Assembly (NCBI RefSeq): GCF_000787855.1
Contig: NZ_BBPQ01000026.1
Coordinates: 1-64,000 of the forward strand
Source: Streptacidiphilus anmyonensis
Lineage (GTDB): Bacteria > Actinomycetota > Actinomycetes > Streptomycetales > Streptomycetaceae
Reading direction: 5' to 3'
Length of the DNA: 64,000 nt
In this document: positions 35,101-43,823 of the stretch, piece after piece
Position numbering within the stretch: the stretch's first letter is position 1
Layout of the letters: each line of letters begins with the position of its first letter
Notes under the pieces: model-generated
What the model was told of the DNA's origin: nothing
The model's database searches: none
Seen by the model: only the letters and a program-made list of their open reading frames with translations
Translations under genes and position numbers: made by a program

Positions 35101-35877
35101 TCAGCGGGCGGCGTAGGCCCCGTCGACGAGGTGGAGACTGCCGTGGACGAAGGAGGCCCGGTCGGAGAGCAGGAACGCGGCCATCTCGGCGACTTCCTCG
35201 GCGGTTCCGAGCCGCCCGGCCGGGTGCAGGCCCACCAGGAGGTCGCGCTTCGCCGGGTCGTAGGCGGCCAGCAGCGGGGTGTCGATGAAGCCCGGAACGA
35301 CTGCGTTGATCCGGACGCCCTTGGCCGCGTACTCGAGGGCCGCCGTCTTCGTGAGACCGACGACGCCGTGCTTGGCCGCGGTGTAGGCGGGCGTGTTTGG
35401 GAAGCCGTGGGTGCCGCACGTCGATGCCATGTTGACGATCGCCCCGCCGCCGGAGGCGAGGATCGCGGGGATCTCGTGGCGCAGTGAGTAGAAGACGCCG
35501 TCGAGGTTGGTGGCGATGACGCGGCGCCACTCCTCCAGCGGGTACTGGCCGGTGGGGGCGGTGACGCCGCCGATGCCCGCGTTGTTGACGGCCAGGTGCA
35601 GGCCGCCGAGGCGGTCGGCGGCGGTGCGGACGGCTTCCTCCACCGACGCGGGGTCGGTGACGTCGACGCGGACGGCGATGGCCGTGGCGCCGGAGGCGGT
35701 CAGCTCCGCGGCAGCCTTGGCAGCGCCCTCCTGGTTGAAGTCGGCGAGGGTGACGGCGGCGCCACCAGCGGCGAGTCGGCGGGCGATGGCCAGTCCGATA
35801 CCGGACGCGGCTCCGGTGACGAGGGCGTTGCGTCCGGTGAACTCGCCGGCGTCATGGGGAGTGGAGTTGGGATTCAT
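35101..35877 (-). CDS. Short-chain dehydrogenase/reductase
   Basis: A 258-residue classical SDR. TGAASGIG (about 21-28) binds the cofactor, NNAG (about 94-97) is the structural motif, and Ser/Tyr/Lys are supplied by MASTCG and YTAAKHG. The C-terminal FVHGSLHLVDGAYAAR is typical. An Asp after the second strand (LADFN) favours NAD over NADP. Substrate likely an alcohol or hydroxy compound of the neighbouring pathway. Confidence 0.87.
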   Translation of the reverse strand: MNPNSTPHDAGEFTGRNALVTGAASGIGLAIARRLAAGGAAVTLADFNQEGAAKAAAELTASGATAIAVRVDVTDPASVEEAVRTAADRLGGLHLAVNNAGIGGVTAPTGQYPLEEWRRVIATNLDGVFYSLRHEIPAILASGGGAIVNMASTCGTHGFPNTPAYTAAKHGVVGLTKTAALEYAAKGVRINAVVPGFIDTPLLAAYDPAKRDLLVGLHPAGRLGTAEEVAEMAAFLLSDRASFVHGSLHLVDGAYAAR

Positions 35878-35994
35878 GGGCGGGGCGTCTCTCTTCGCTA
35901 TGTCTTGGGGTTCAACGGGCGGGAACGATGAGGGCCTTGGCAGCCTCGGGTGGGGTGGCCAGGTTCCGGAGGGCGCGCAGTTCTCCGCGTTCCA

Positions 35995-36576
35995 TCAGGA
36001 CGGCGCACACGACTGCTCCCCGTTCGTCTCACCGACGGTGACGGCGCTGCCGCCGTGGATGTACCGCAGTGTGATGTCCTGCGCGTGGGCGGCTTTCTCG
36101 GCGAGGTACTGGATGCTGACGGCGTCGATGACGGAGTCGAACGCGCCGTCCTCGGTGAAGTTGATGTTGGCGCCGGTCACCAGGACCAGCATCACGGTGT
36201 CCTCGGTGTTGTCGGCCGGGGTGTGCAGCGTGTGGACCGAGCCGCCGGGCTCGTACAGGAAGCAGCCGGCGGTCTGGGGCTGATCCGGGTACTCCGCGTA
36301 GTGCCAGCGGCCGGAGATCGTCCAGACCTCGGCGGTCCCGGTGTGGTAGTGGACCGGTACTGTGCGGCCCGGGGCCATGTGCACCAGTACCACCCAGCGG
36401 CCGGCCTCGGGGTCCAGGCGCAGCAGTTGGACGTCGGCGCCGTCACCGAAGGCGCGCTTGAGCATAGGCGCGGTGGTGGTGTCGATGGTCAGCAGCTCGG
36501 TCTGCGGCAGGGCGATGAGCGGCAGCGTCGCTCCGCTCCTCGTCGTCGCGACGGTGGGGGTGGGGATGACGGACAT
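35995..36576 (-). CDS. Cupin, 2,4'-dihydroxyacetophenone dioxygenase-like
   Basis: A 193-residue cupin. VPVHYHTG (His ligands) with WTISGRWHYAEY forms the first cupin motif; AGCFLYEPGGSVHTLHT the second. The surrounding pattern (GrW-Y-E, EPGGSVHTL, VTGANINFTEDG) resembles the 2,4'-dihydroxyacetophenone dioxygenase family, which cleaves C-C bonds beside a carbonyl using iron. GGAGGAC lies upstream of the ATG. Placement beside hydroxyacid enzymes fits a ring- or side-chain-cleaving role; this is inference. Confidence 0.75.
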   Translation of the reverse strand: MSVIPTPTVATTRSGATLPLIALPQTELLTIDTTTAPMLKRAFGDGADVQLLRLDPEAGRWVVLVHMAPGRTVPVHYHTGTAEVWTISGRWHYAEYPDQPQTAGCFLYEPGGSVHTLHTPADNTEDTVMLVLVTGANINFTEDGAFDSVIDAVSIQYLAEKAAHAQDITLRYIHGGSAVTVGETNGEQSCAPS

Positions 36577-36706
36577 GGCGTGGTCCTCCTGGAGAGGGTC
36601 GTGGCGGCCCCCGGCGCAGCACGCGTGCTGCGCCGGGCGCCTGCCGGGGCGTGACGAAAGGCGAGGGATGACCGAGATGCGACGAGGGACCCGTCCCGGG
36701 ACCCTG

Positions 36707-38056
36707 TCAAGGGGTGCTGACGACCGGTTCGGTCCGCTGCACCGGAGTTGAGCGGGTCGCCAGCCGGGCGGCGTCGCGTTCCGGGTCGATGAGCAGGAGG
36801 CCGGCGGTGGAGCCGACGACGAGCGCTGCTCCGATGATCAGGAACGCCGAGCGGTAGCCGGCGAGAGCAGGGTGCGCTGCGGCGACGAGTGCCCCGACGA
36901 ACGCCGGGGCGATGACGGCCCCGAGGCTGTAGACGGCCACCACGATCCCGAAGGCGGCGGTGCGCCGGCGCGCCGGGACGAGGTCGGACAGGCCCGCGAA
37001 GACGATGGCGTAGCCGCCGCCGATGCAGCAGGTGCTGAGCGTGAGCACGGTGACGAACAGCGGGCCGCGTCCCAGCCAGGGGTAGACCAGCGTGAGCAGC
37101 GCTCCCACCAGGACGACGGCGCTGGGCATGACGCCTCGGGTGAGGCGGCTGCCGTGCCCTCGGCGGGTCAGCGCGCGGGAGGCGAACCCGATGGTCACGA
37201 GGGCGATCGAGGCGCCGAGGAAGGGCAGTGCGACCAGGACGCCGGTGGTGGAGGTGTCGTAGCCGAGGCCCTTCTCGAAGTAGAGCGGCAGCCAGCTGAG
37301 CTTGGTGGCGGCGTCGGCGTAGGCGACGAAGAGCAGGGCCAGGGCCCCGGCCATGGTGCGGGTGGCGAATAGACGGCGCAGGGGGACGGTGTCGGGCAGC
37401 GGGCGCGGCTGCGGCGCCGCGGTGTCGGTGCCGGTGTCCTCCGGTCCCTCGCTCCCGAGGAGCAGCCAGAGCAGGGCGACGGCTCCGCCGAAGACCGCGA
37501 GGACGCCGAACCCGGCGTGCCAGGACTGGTTCTTGATCACGGCGGTCAGCACGGGCGAGGCGACGAGGGGCCCGGCGCCCGCCCCGAGCAGCACCACGGC
37601 GGTCGGCAGGGCGCGACGTTGGGCCGGGAACCAGGAGTGGGCCGCCTGCAGGGCGATGGCGAGGGTCGGCCCCTCCGCGAATCCGAGCAGGACGCGGCAG
37701 GCGACGGCGCCGGTGAAGCCGATCTGTCCGGTCATCGGGGAGAGGCTGACGGCCCACAGCAGGGCGATGCCTCCGAGGAGCCATCGGGCGCTGACCTTCC
37801 CGCCGAGCCATCCGCCGAGCACGGAGCCGACGGCGAAGAGCCAGAAGAAGCTGCTCTGAACCACCCCGAAGCCGGCGTCGCCGATCCCGAGGTCCTTCTT
37901 GAGCGGTGCGCCGGCGAGACCCACGCCGATCTTTGCGGCGAAGTTGGCGAGCATCAGCAAGGACAGCAGGGCGACGACGAGCCAGGCGCGTCCGGCGGTG
38001 CGGGCCGGCCCGGCGGTGTCGGACGGTGCTGCGTCGGACGGTGTGGTGGGGTCCAT
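36707..38056 (-). CDS. MFS transporter, anion:cation symporter type
   Basis: A 449-residue transporter with about twelve membrane segments. Typical elements: LANFAAKIGVGLAGAPLKKDLGI in the first helix, WLGGKVSARWLLG between helices 2 and 3, RVLLGFAEGP and a middle loop near residues 215-235. Similar proteins import organic acids such as tartrate, galactarate or hydroxyphenylacetate. The ATG at 38056 has GAGGAG about 12 bases upstream. It is divergent from the thioesterase, with shared operator-like sites. Likely imports the pathway substrate. Confidence 0.85.
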   Translation of the reverse strand: MDPTTPSDAAPSDTAGPARTAGRAWLVVALLSLLMLANFAAKIGVGLAGAPLKKDLGIGDAGFGVVQSSFFWLFAVGSVLGGWLGGKVSARWLLGGIALLWAVSLSPMTGQIGFTGAVACRVLLGFAEGPTLAIALQAAHSWFPAQRRALPTAVVLLGAGAGPLVASPVLTAVIKNQSWHAGFGVLAVFGGAVALLWLLLGSEGPEDTGTDTAAPQPRPLPDTVPLRRLFATRTMAGALALLFVAYADAATKLSWLPLYFEKGLGYDTSTTGVLVALPFLGASIALVTIGFASRALTRRGHGSRLTRGVMPSAVVLVGALLTLVYPWLGRGPLFVTVLTLSTCCIGGGYAIVFAGLSDLVPARRRTAAFGIVVAVYSLGAVIAPAFVGALVAAAHPALAGYRSAFLIIGAALVVGSTAGLLLIDPERDAARLATRSTPVQRTEPVVSTP

Positions 38057-38114
38057 GGCCAAGGCGGACTCCTCGGAGTGAGGGCGGTGTTCCGGAGGCG
38101 GGCAACAGACCAGA

Positions 38115-38131
38115 ACTGAATCATTAGTCAC
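38115..38131. promoter_or_regulatory. Operator-like near-palindrome, site 2
   Basis: ACTGAATCATTAGTCAC in the MFS/thioesterase divergent promoter. It matches site 1 (42542-42558) at ACTGAAT and A-TCAC on both sides of a variable 4-base centre. The shared flank ACAT follows in both. Confidence 0.55.
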
Positions 38132-38203
38132 ATCCTTGTGCAAGGCCTCTGGGGCCATCACTCGGTTAGTCTTCTGCTGATAGTGGCTCCAGGATGTCCA
38201 GTT

Positions 38204-38220
38204 ACTGATTCTTTGTTCAC
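38204..38220. promoter_or_regulatory. Operator-like near-palindrome, site 3
   Basis: ACTGATTCTTTGTTCAC, a weaker copy of the same motif 25 bases before the thioesterase start. The symmetric core is TGA...TCA. Confidence 0.45.
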
Positions 38221-38244
38221 TCTCAATCGCCCATGGAGGTTCTC

Positions 38245-39162
38245 GTGCCGGTGACGGTGGAACGTGCGTCGGCTGACCCGGCCGGAGTGGATGCCGTCGA
38301 GGTGCTGCGCCTGGCGGCTCTCGGCCGTGACCGGTTCCAGGGCCGGTGCCACGCCGGCGCGCCGGGGCGCGGCTTCGGTGGCCTGGTGGTGGCGCAAGGC
38401 TTGACGGCGGCCGGACTGACCGTGCGGGCAGGGCAGCTGCCGCACTCGCTCCACAGCTACTTCCTCCTCCCCGTGGACCTGGAACAGCCCGTCGCCTACG
38501 AGGTCGACCGGGTGCGAGACGGTCGCGGATACTCGGCACGCCGGGTGACGGCTCGCCAGGCCGGAGCGGAGGTCTTCACGTTGACTGCGTCGTTCAAGGC
38601 GCCTGAACGCACGGCCGCGGTCCTGCCGGAGCGTCAGCGCGAGATGCCGTCCGGGCCGGAACCGGAGGGCCGGCCGAACCTGCTCGACGCCTGGCGCGAG
38701 AACGCCGCCGCGCGGCGGGTGTGCAGCTCCCGGCCGTTCGAAGTGCTCGATCTGCGGCACGTGCCCCAGGCGCAGGTCCGTGCCGCTGGTCGGCCGGGCG
38801 ACTGTCGTCAGCAGACCTGGCTGCGAACGCCCGCACTGCTGCCGGATGATGCGCTGCTCCACGCCGCCTTGCTCGTCTACGGGTCGGACCTGCTGTTCGC
38901 GCCGACCGCGGCGCTGCACGTCGAGGAGCCCGCCGTGGCGAGGTCGGCCGCGCCGCAGGTGTTCATGACCTCACTCGACCATGCGGTCTGGTTCCACCGG
39001 CCGTTCCGGGCCGACGAGTGGCTGCTCTTCGACCAGCGCAGCCCGTCCGCTGCGGACGGGCGCGGTTTCGTCCGGGGCGAGCTCTGGTCGCGCGACGGAA
39101 CGCTGGTCGCGTCCGTCGCTCAGGAGACCGTCCTGCGGCCACTGCGGCCGCAGGACGGCTGA
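38245..39162 (+). CDS. Acyl-CoA thioesterase, TesB family
   Basis: A 305-residue double-hotdog protein that hydrolyses acyl-CoA esters. Signature segments: FGGLVVAQGLTAAG with HSLHSYFL (first hotdog) and FMTSLDHAVWFHRPFRADEWLLFDQRSPSAADGRGFVRGELWSRDG (second hotdog, with the catalytic Asp in SLDHA). I chose the GTG at 38245, where GGAGG lies 5 bases upstream, over the ATG at 38233. It may recycle CoA from dead-end acyl-CoA in the neighbouring pathway. Confidence 0.87.
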   Translation: MPVTVERASADPAGVDAVEVLRLAALGRDRFQGRCHAGAPGRGFGGLVVAQGLTAAGLTVRAGQLPHSLHSYFLLPVDLEQPVAYEVDRVRDGRGYSARRVTARQAGAEVFTLTASFKAPERTAAVLPERQREMPSGPEPEGRPNLLDAWRENAAARRVCSSRPFEVLDLRHVPQAQVRAAGRPGDCRQQTWLRTPALLPDDALLHAALLVYGSDLLFAPTAALHVEEPAVARSAAPQVFMTSLDHAVWFHRPFRADEWLLFDQRSPSAADGRGFVRGELWSRDGTLVASVAQETVLRPLRPQDG

Positions 39163-39170
39163 TACCCGGT

Positions 39171-39201
39171 CGGCGGCTGGGCCCAGCGACCCCTGCCGCC
39201 G
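39171..39201. terminator. Bidirectional hairpin between thioesterase and TetR
   Basis: CGGCGGC (39171-39177) pairs with GCCGCCG (39195-39201); the loop contains the palindrome GCTGGGCCCAGC. It lies between two convergent stops. Confidence 0.6.
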
Positions 39202-39229
39202 GCCGGGCGGCTTGCCAGGCCCGGCGCGG

Positions 39230-40402
39230 TCAGTCGTCCAGCAGCAGGGCCATGCCCAGGTCCACGAGACGTTCGCGCAGGTCCGGCCACCGGTCGGTGC
39301 CGCCGGAGCGGACCACGAAATAGACCATCCCCTGCACGGCGAGGACGATCATCTTCAGCTCGGCGGTGTCACGGCCGGGTCGCACCGCGTCCAGTGTCTG
39401 CACCCACACGTCACGGTGGTCGCGCTGCACGCGGCGCAGTGCGGTGCGCTCCTTCTCGGGCAGCTGGTCGCGCTCGTTGGTCAGGATGCCCAGGAGATGG
39501 ACCTGGTCGAGGGCGATGGTGATGCGGGCGCGCAGCAGCCGCTCCAGGGCGTCGCGCGGGTCGCGCGCCTGGCTGAGGGCCTCCTCGGTGCTGCTGTACA
39601 TGCGCTCGACGCCGCGGTTGACCGCGGCGACCAGGAGGTCGGTCTTGCCGGGGAAGTGCCGGTAGACCCCGGAGGCGACGATGCCGGCGGCCTTCCCGAT
39701 GTCCGCCACCGTGACGGACTGGTAGCCGCGCTCGTCGAAGAGGCGGATCGCCTCGGTGAGGATCTGGTCGCGGCGCGGGCGCTGCAGGCCGGGCACCGGA
39801 AGGCCGACGCCTTCCGGCGTGCCCGTCGCGGCCCGTGCTCCGCCGTGTTCTGGGAGCGGGCACGTCGCGACGACGGTGGCCAGGCGGTAGGCCAACTGCT
39901 CGTCCTTGCGGCGGGAGAGGCTGATCCGGTGGCGCGTCTGGGCTCCCAGCGCGCCCAGGACCGCGGCGGCGACCAGGCCGGTGTCGGCGTCGTCCAGATC
40001 GGTGCGGCCGACGCGCAGCAGTGGCTCCAGGTCGGCGACGACCTCGGCCTCGCGGGTGTCGATGACGCCGCGCTGGGCGCCGTCGAGGTGGCGGGCCTCG
40101 CGCTCCCAGGTGGCGAGCAGGCCGCGAGGGCGTCCGGCGATGAACTCGGCCAGGCTGCGCAGCGCTTCGTCGAGGGTGCCTGCGGCCTTGATCCGGGCGT
40201 CGACCTGGTCCAGCCCGTCCAGGACGGTGTGCAGGAGGAGGTCCTGCTTGTTGCGGTAGTGGTGGTAGAGCGCGGACGGGCCGATGCCCAGGGCCTCGGC
40301 GACGTCGGACATCGACACGTTGTGGTAGCCGCGCTCGACGAACAGGTCGGCTGCCGCCTGTCGGATCAGGGCCTTGCGATTGGGCGGCCTGCGCGTCGCC
40401 AT
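39230..40402 (-). CDS. TetR-family regulator with two DNA-binding domains
   Basis: A 390-residue repressor built of two consecutive TetR units. The first helix-turn-helix is FVERGYHNVSMSDVAEALGIGPSALYHHYRNKQDLL (about 19-54). The second is FDERGYQSVTVADIGKAAGIVASGVYRHFPGKTDLL (about 213-248). Each is followed by an alpha-helical ligand domain. A tandem double-TetR chain is about twice the usual family length. It lies inside the catabolic block, next to the alkylsulfatase, and is the natural candidate to bind the operator-like sites at 38115 and 42542. GAGGAAGG precedes the ATG. Confidence 0.85.
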   Translation of the reverse strand: MATRRPPNRKALIRQAAADLFVERGYHNVSMSDVAEALGIGPSALYHHYRNKQDLLLHTVLDGLDQVDARIKAAGTLDEALRSLAEFIAGRPRGLLATWEREARHLDGAQRGVIDTREAEVVADLEPLLRVGRTDLDDADTGLVAAAVLGALGAQTRHRISLSRRKDEQLAYRLATVVATCPLPEHGGARAATGTPEGVGLPVPGLQRPRRDQILTEAIRLFDERGYQSVTVADIGKAAGIVASGVYRHFPGKTDLLVAAVNRGVERMYSSTEEALSQARDPRDALERLLRARITIALDQVHLLGILTNERDQLPEKERTALRRVQRDHRDVWVQTLDAVRPGRDTAELKMIVLAVQGMVYFVVRSGGTDRWPDLRERLVDLGMALLLDD

Positions 40403-40507
40403 CTGCCTGCCTTCCTCGCCTGCGGTCGAGCCCAAGGTTAGCGAACCCCTCCCCGGCATTCGCCGCCCCGGTGCCCACGCTGCCGCAGGGCCGGCGGCGG
40501 AGGAGTC

Positions 40508-42445
40508 TCAGGGGGTGACGATGGGGAACCAGAACGGGAACTCGTCGAGCAGGTCGAAGAGCCCCGCCATGGCGGAGGTGTCGCCGGTGACGCGGACGGT
40601 TCCGTCGGCCGTCTCGGTGGTCAGGTCGCCGGCTCCGAACAGGACCCGTTCGAAGGCGCGGCGGTCCCAGAGCACCGAGGCGTCGGCGTCGTCGAGCGTC
40701 CGGTCGGGGGTGTAGGCGAGGACGCCGTTGCGGAGCCGCACGGCGAAGGTGCGCCGTGTTCCGTCGGGTTGCGGGAAGGTCCAGTTGAAGGCGGCCGTGC
40801 GGTCCCAGGCGCGCGGTCCGTTCAGGCGGATGCCCAGGTAGTCCAGCAGCATCTCGAGGGTCATCGCCGCCAGGACGTCGGGGGTGGCCAGCTTGACCGC
40901 GCCCAGGTCCCGGACCCCGTGGCGCAGTTCGAAGGCGCCCATCAGGTACTCGTTGCGCCAGGTGGCGCACTCGGCCTGGTAGCCCAACTGCTCCAGGGCG
41001 TCGGCCTGGAGGCGGCGGGCGGTGGTGTTGTCCGGCTCCGCGAAGACCAGATGGGTGAGCAGTTCGGAGACCCACCGGTACTCGCCGGCGGCGAACGCCT
41101 CACCGGCGGTGGTCAGCACGGAGTCGGGCCCGCCCATCGCGGCGACGTAGCGGGGTGCGGAGCGCTCCGGCGGGAGCGGGTCCAGGCGGGCCGGGTGGCT
41201 GTCGTACCAGCCGAGGTAACGCTGGTAGACGCCTTTGGCGTTGTGGCTGGCGGTGCCGTAGAAGCCGCGGACGTGCCACTCGCGGGCCAGGGACGGCGGC
41301 AGTTCGACCAGGTCGCCGAGCTCGGCGAGGGTGTGTCCGTGGTTGGCCAGTCGCAGCGACTGGTCGTGCAGGTACTTGTAGGCGTCGCGCTGCTGCTCCA
41401 GGAACGCGACGACGTCGGCGTTGCCCCAACGCGGCCAGTGGTGCTGGGCCATGACCACGTCGGTCTCGGCTCCGAACAGCTCGATCGACTCGTCGAGCTT
41501 CTTCCACCAGCCGGCGGCGTCGCGGATCTCCGCGCCGCGCAGGGTGTAGATGTTGTGCATCGTGTGCACGGCGTCCTCGGCGGCGCAGAACAGGCGCAGC
41601 GCCGGGAAGTGGATCATGAACTCGGACGGCGCCTCGGTGCCGTTGGCCATCTGGAAGACCATCTCGACGCCGTCGACCGTGCGCTTCTCGCCGGTGGTGT
41701 GGACGGTGTCGGTGGGCTCGATGAGGGTGAAGCTGCCGCCGTGGGCCGGGGTGGCGGTGAGTCCGGCGCTGACCTGGCCCTGCGGGCCGCGGGCCAGGAC
41801 CGGGCCGTACTGGTAGAGGGCTCGCCGGGTCATCGCGTTGCCGGCATAGATGTTCTCGGAGACCGCCTCCTTGAGGAATCCCTCCGGGGCGATCACGGTG
41901 ACCCGGCCTGCGTCCACGTCGGCTTGGTCGACGACGCCCTTGACGCCGCCGAAGTGGTCGCCGTGGCTGTGGGTGTAGATGACGGCGACCACGGGGCGTC
42001 GGGGGCGGTGCCGGTAGTACAGCTCCAGTGCCGCGTGGGCGGTCTCGGCGTAGATCAGCGGATCGATCACGATGACGCCGGTGTCGCCCTCGACGACCGT
42101 CATGTTGGCCTGGTCGAAGCCGCGGATCTGGTAGACGCCTTCGACCACCTCGAACAGGCCGTGGTAGGCGGCGAGTCTGGCGTGGCGCCACAGGCCCGGG
42201 TGGACGGTGGGCGGGGCCTCGTCGGTCTTGAGGAAGTCGTAGCGGCCCAGGTCGATCATCACGTGGCCGTCGGCGCGTCGGATGACAGGCGGCTCCAGGG
42301 TGCCGAGGAAGCCGCGGGCGGCGTCGTCGAAATCCCTTCGGTCCTCGAAGGGGAGGGTGGCCGCCGCGCGTCGCTGGGCGGCCAGGGTCGCCTCGGTGGC
42401 CGGCTTCGGGGCCAGAGCGGGATCGGGCGTCGTCGGGTTGGGCAT
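40508..42445 (-). CDS. Alkyl sulfatase (SdsA1/BDS1 metallo-beta-lactamase type)
   Basis: A 645-residue zinc enzyme that hydrolyses alkyl sulfate esters to alcohols and sulfate. The N-terminal metallo-beta-lactamase domain has DPLIYAETAHAALELY and HSHGDHFGGVKG; further ligands lie in EDAVHTMHNIYTLRG and QHHWPRWG. An alpha-helical dimerisation domain and a C-terminal SCP2-like lipid-binding domain (FNWTFPQPDG...LRNGVLAYT) follow. This is the family's three-part layout. No signal peptide is seen. The start at 42445 has GGAAGG 7 bases upstream. Divergent from the thiolase operon. Confidence 0.9.
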   Translation of the reverse strand: MPNPTTPDPALAPKPATEATLAAQRRAAATLPFEDRRDFDDAARGFLGTLEPPVIRRADGHVMIDLGRYDFLKTDEAPPTVHPGLWRHARLAAYHGLFEVVEGVYQIRGFDQANMTVVEGDTGVIVIDPLIYAETAHAALELYYRHRPRRPVVAVIYTHSHGDHFGGVKGVVDQADVDAGRVTVIAPEGFLKEAVSENIYAGNAMTRRALYQYGPVLARGPQGQVSAGLTATPAHGGSFTLIEPTDTVHTTGEKRTVDGVEMVFQMANGTEAPSEFMIHFPALRLFCAAEDAVHTMHNIYTLRGAEIRDAAGWWKKLDESIELFGAETDVVMAQHHWPRWGNADVVAFLEQQRDAYKYLHDQSLRLANHGHTLAELGDLVELPPSLAREWHVRGFYGTASHNAKGVYQRYLGWYDSHPARLDPLPPERSAPRYVAAMGGPDSVLTTAGEAFAAGEYRWVSELLTHLVFAEPDNTTARRLQADALEQLGYQAECATWRNEYLMGAFELRHGVRDLGAVKLATPDVLAAMTLEMLLDYLGIRLNGPRAWDRTAAFNWTFPQPDGTRRTFAVRLRNGVLAYTPDRTLDDADASVLWDRRAFERVLFGAGDLTTETADGTVRVTGDTSAMAGLFDLLDEFPFWFPIVTP

Positions 42446-42515
42446 GGGTCGCCTTCCGGGGGCGGGGATGGGAAGAACCCAATCCTGCATCTCCAGATCA
42501 GACGACAGCAAGGGC

Positions 42516-42544
42516 TTGACGTTAGGTGCAGAGTCCAACAAACT
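42516..42544 (+). promoter_or_regulatory. Possible sigma-70-type promoter of the thiolase operon
   Basis: TTGACG (42516-42521), 17 bases, then CAAACT (42539-42544). The -10-like box touches the operator-like site 1, so a protein bound there would block it. Prediction from sequence only. Confidence 0.4.
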
Positions 42545-42558
42545 GAATTTCCATTCAC
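42542..42558. promoter_or_regulatory. Operator-like palindrome, site 1
   Basis: ACTGAATTTCCATTCAC with a perfect core TGAAT-TTCC-ATTCA. Similar TGAAT/ATTCA half-sites are known for TetR-type FadR of Bacillus, which controls fatty-acid degradation. Two related sites lie in the MFS/thioesterase promoter region. Confidence 0.6.
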
Positions 42559-42582
42559 ATGAATCCCTCTTGGAGGTCAGCG

Positions 42583-43773
42583 ATGGGCCGTCGAGTCCTT
42601 GTGGCCGGCGTCGGGATGATCCCGTTCGCCAAGCCGGGCAAGAGCGACACGTACAACGTCATGGGTGAGCGCGCGATCCGCGCCGCACTCCAGGACGCCG
42701 GGGTCTCCTACAACCTGGTCCAGCAGGCCTACGCCGGTTACGTCTACGGCGACTCGACCAGTGGGCAGGCCGCGCTCTACAGCGTCGGCATCACGGGCAT
42801 CCCGGTCGTCAACGTCAACAACAACTGCGCCACCGGCTCCACCGCGCTGTGGCTGGCCAAGCAGGCTGTCGAGGCCGGCATCGTCGAGTGCGCGATCGCC
42901 GTCGGCTTCGAGCAGATGCGCCCCGGTCCCCTGGTCAAGCACTGGATCGGCGACCGCCCGAGCCCCACCGCCCGCTTCGACGCGGTGCTGGACGAGCTGC
43001 ACGGCATCGACGAGTCACTGCCGCGCGCGGCCCAGTTGTTCGGCGGTGCGGGCATCGAGTACCTGGAGAAGTACAGTCCGGACCCGACGATCTTCGCCAA
43101 GATCGCGGTCAAGTCGCGCAAGCACGCGGCCAACAACCCCTACTCGGTCTTCCGCACCCCGATCACCGAGCAGGAGGTGCTGGACTCGCCGCACATCTTC
43201 GGCCCGGTCACCCGCCTCCAGGCCTGCCCGCCCACCTGCGGGGCGGGTGCCGCGATCCTGTGCTCGGAGGAGTTCGCCCGCAAGCACGGGCTGAACCCCG
43301 AGGTCGCCATCAAGGCCCAGGCCTTCGTCTCGGACACCGAGTCCAGCTTCGAACCGAAGAGCATGATCGAGGTCGTCGGCTCCGGCCTGACCCGCCGCGC
43401 CTCCCAGCAGGTCTACGAGGCCTCAGGCGTCGACCCCCGCGACATCGGGGTCGTCGAGCTGCACGACTGCTTCACGGTCAACGAGGCCCTCACCTACGAG
43501 GCCCTCGGCCTGTGCGAGGAGGGCGGCGCCGAGAAGATGATCATTGACGGCGACAACACCTACGGCGGCCGCGTGGTCGTCGGCCCCTCCGGCGGCCTGA
43601 TGTCCAAGGGGCACCCGCTGGGCGCCACCGGTCTGGCCCAGTGCACCGAGCTGGTCTGGCAGCTGCGCGGCCTCTCCGAGGACCGGCAGGTCGAGGGCGT
43701 CAACCTCGCCCTGCAGCACAACCTCGGCCTCGGCGGCGTGGGCGTCGTGACCCTCTACGAGAAGCTCTCCTGA
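42583..43773 (+). CDS. SCPx-type thiolase (lipid-transfer protein)
   Basis: A 396-residue thiolase of the sterol-carrier-protein-x kind, which cleaves 3-ketoacyl-CoA. Active-site Cys in NNNCATGS (about 86-93), then ELHDCFTVNEALTYEALGLCEEG and GHPLGATGLAQ with the catalytic His. The start follows GGAGG by 6 bases; an ATG eight codons upstream is less likely. SCPx thiolases often handle branched or steroid-side-chain substrates. First gene of the long plus-strand operon. Confidence 0.9.
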   Translation: MGRRVLVAGVGMIPFAKPGKSDTYNVMGERAIRAALQDAGVSYNLVQQAYAGYVYGDSTSGQAALYSVGITGIPVVNVNNNCATGSTALWLAKQAVEAGIVECAIAVGFEQMRPGPLVKHWIGDRPSPTARFDAVLDELHGIDESLPRAAQLFGGAGIEYLEKYSPDPTIFAKIAVKSRKHAANNPYSVFRTPITEQEVLDSPHIFGPVTRLQACPPTCGAGAAILCSEEFARKHGLNPEVAIKAQAFVSDTESSFEPKSMIEVVGSGLTRRASQQVYEASGVDPRDIGVVELHDCFTVNEALTYEALGLCEEGGAEKMIIDGDNTYGGRVVVGPSGGLMSKGHPLGATGLAQCTELVWQLRGLSEDRQVEGVNLALQHNLGLGGVGVVTLYEKLS

Positions 43774-43823
43774 CGCCGCGTCCCACCGATTCCCCGTTCC
43801 ACACAGAGAAAGTGAGCAACCCC

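Noticed and set aside
40769-42562. A 597-codon plus-strand open frame
   Set aside because: Antisense of the alkylsulfatase gene, with no domain of its own.
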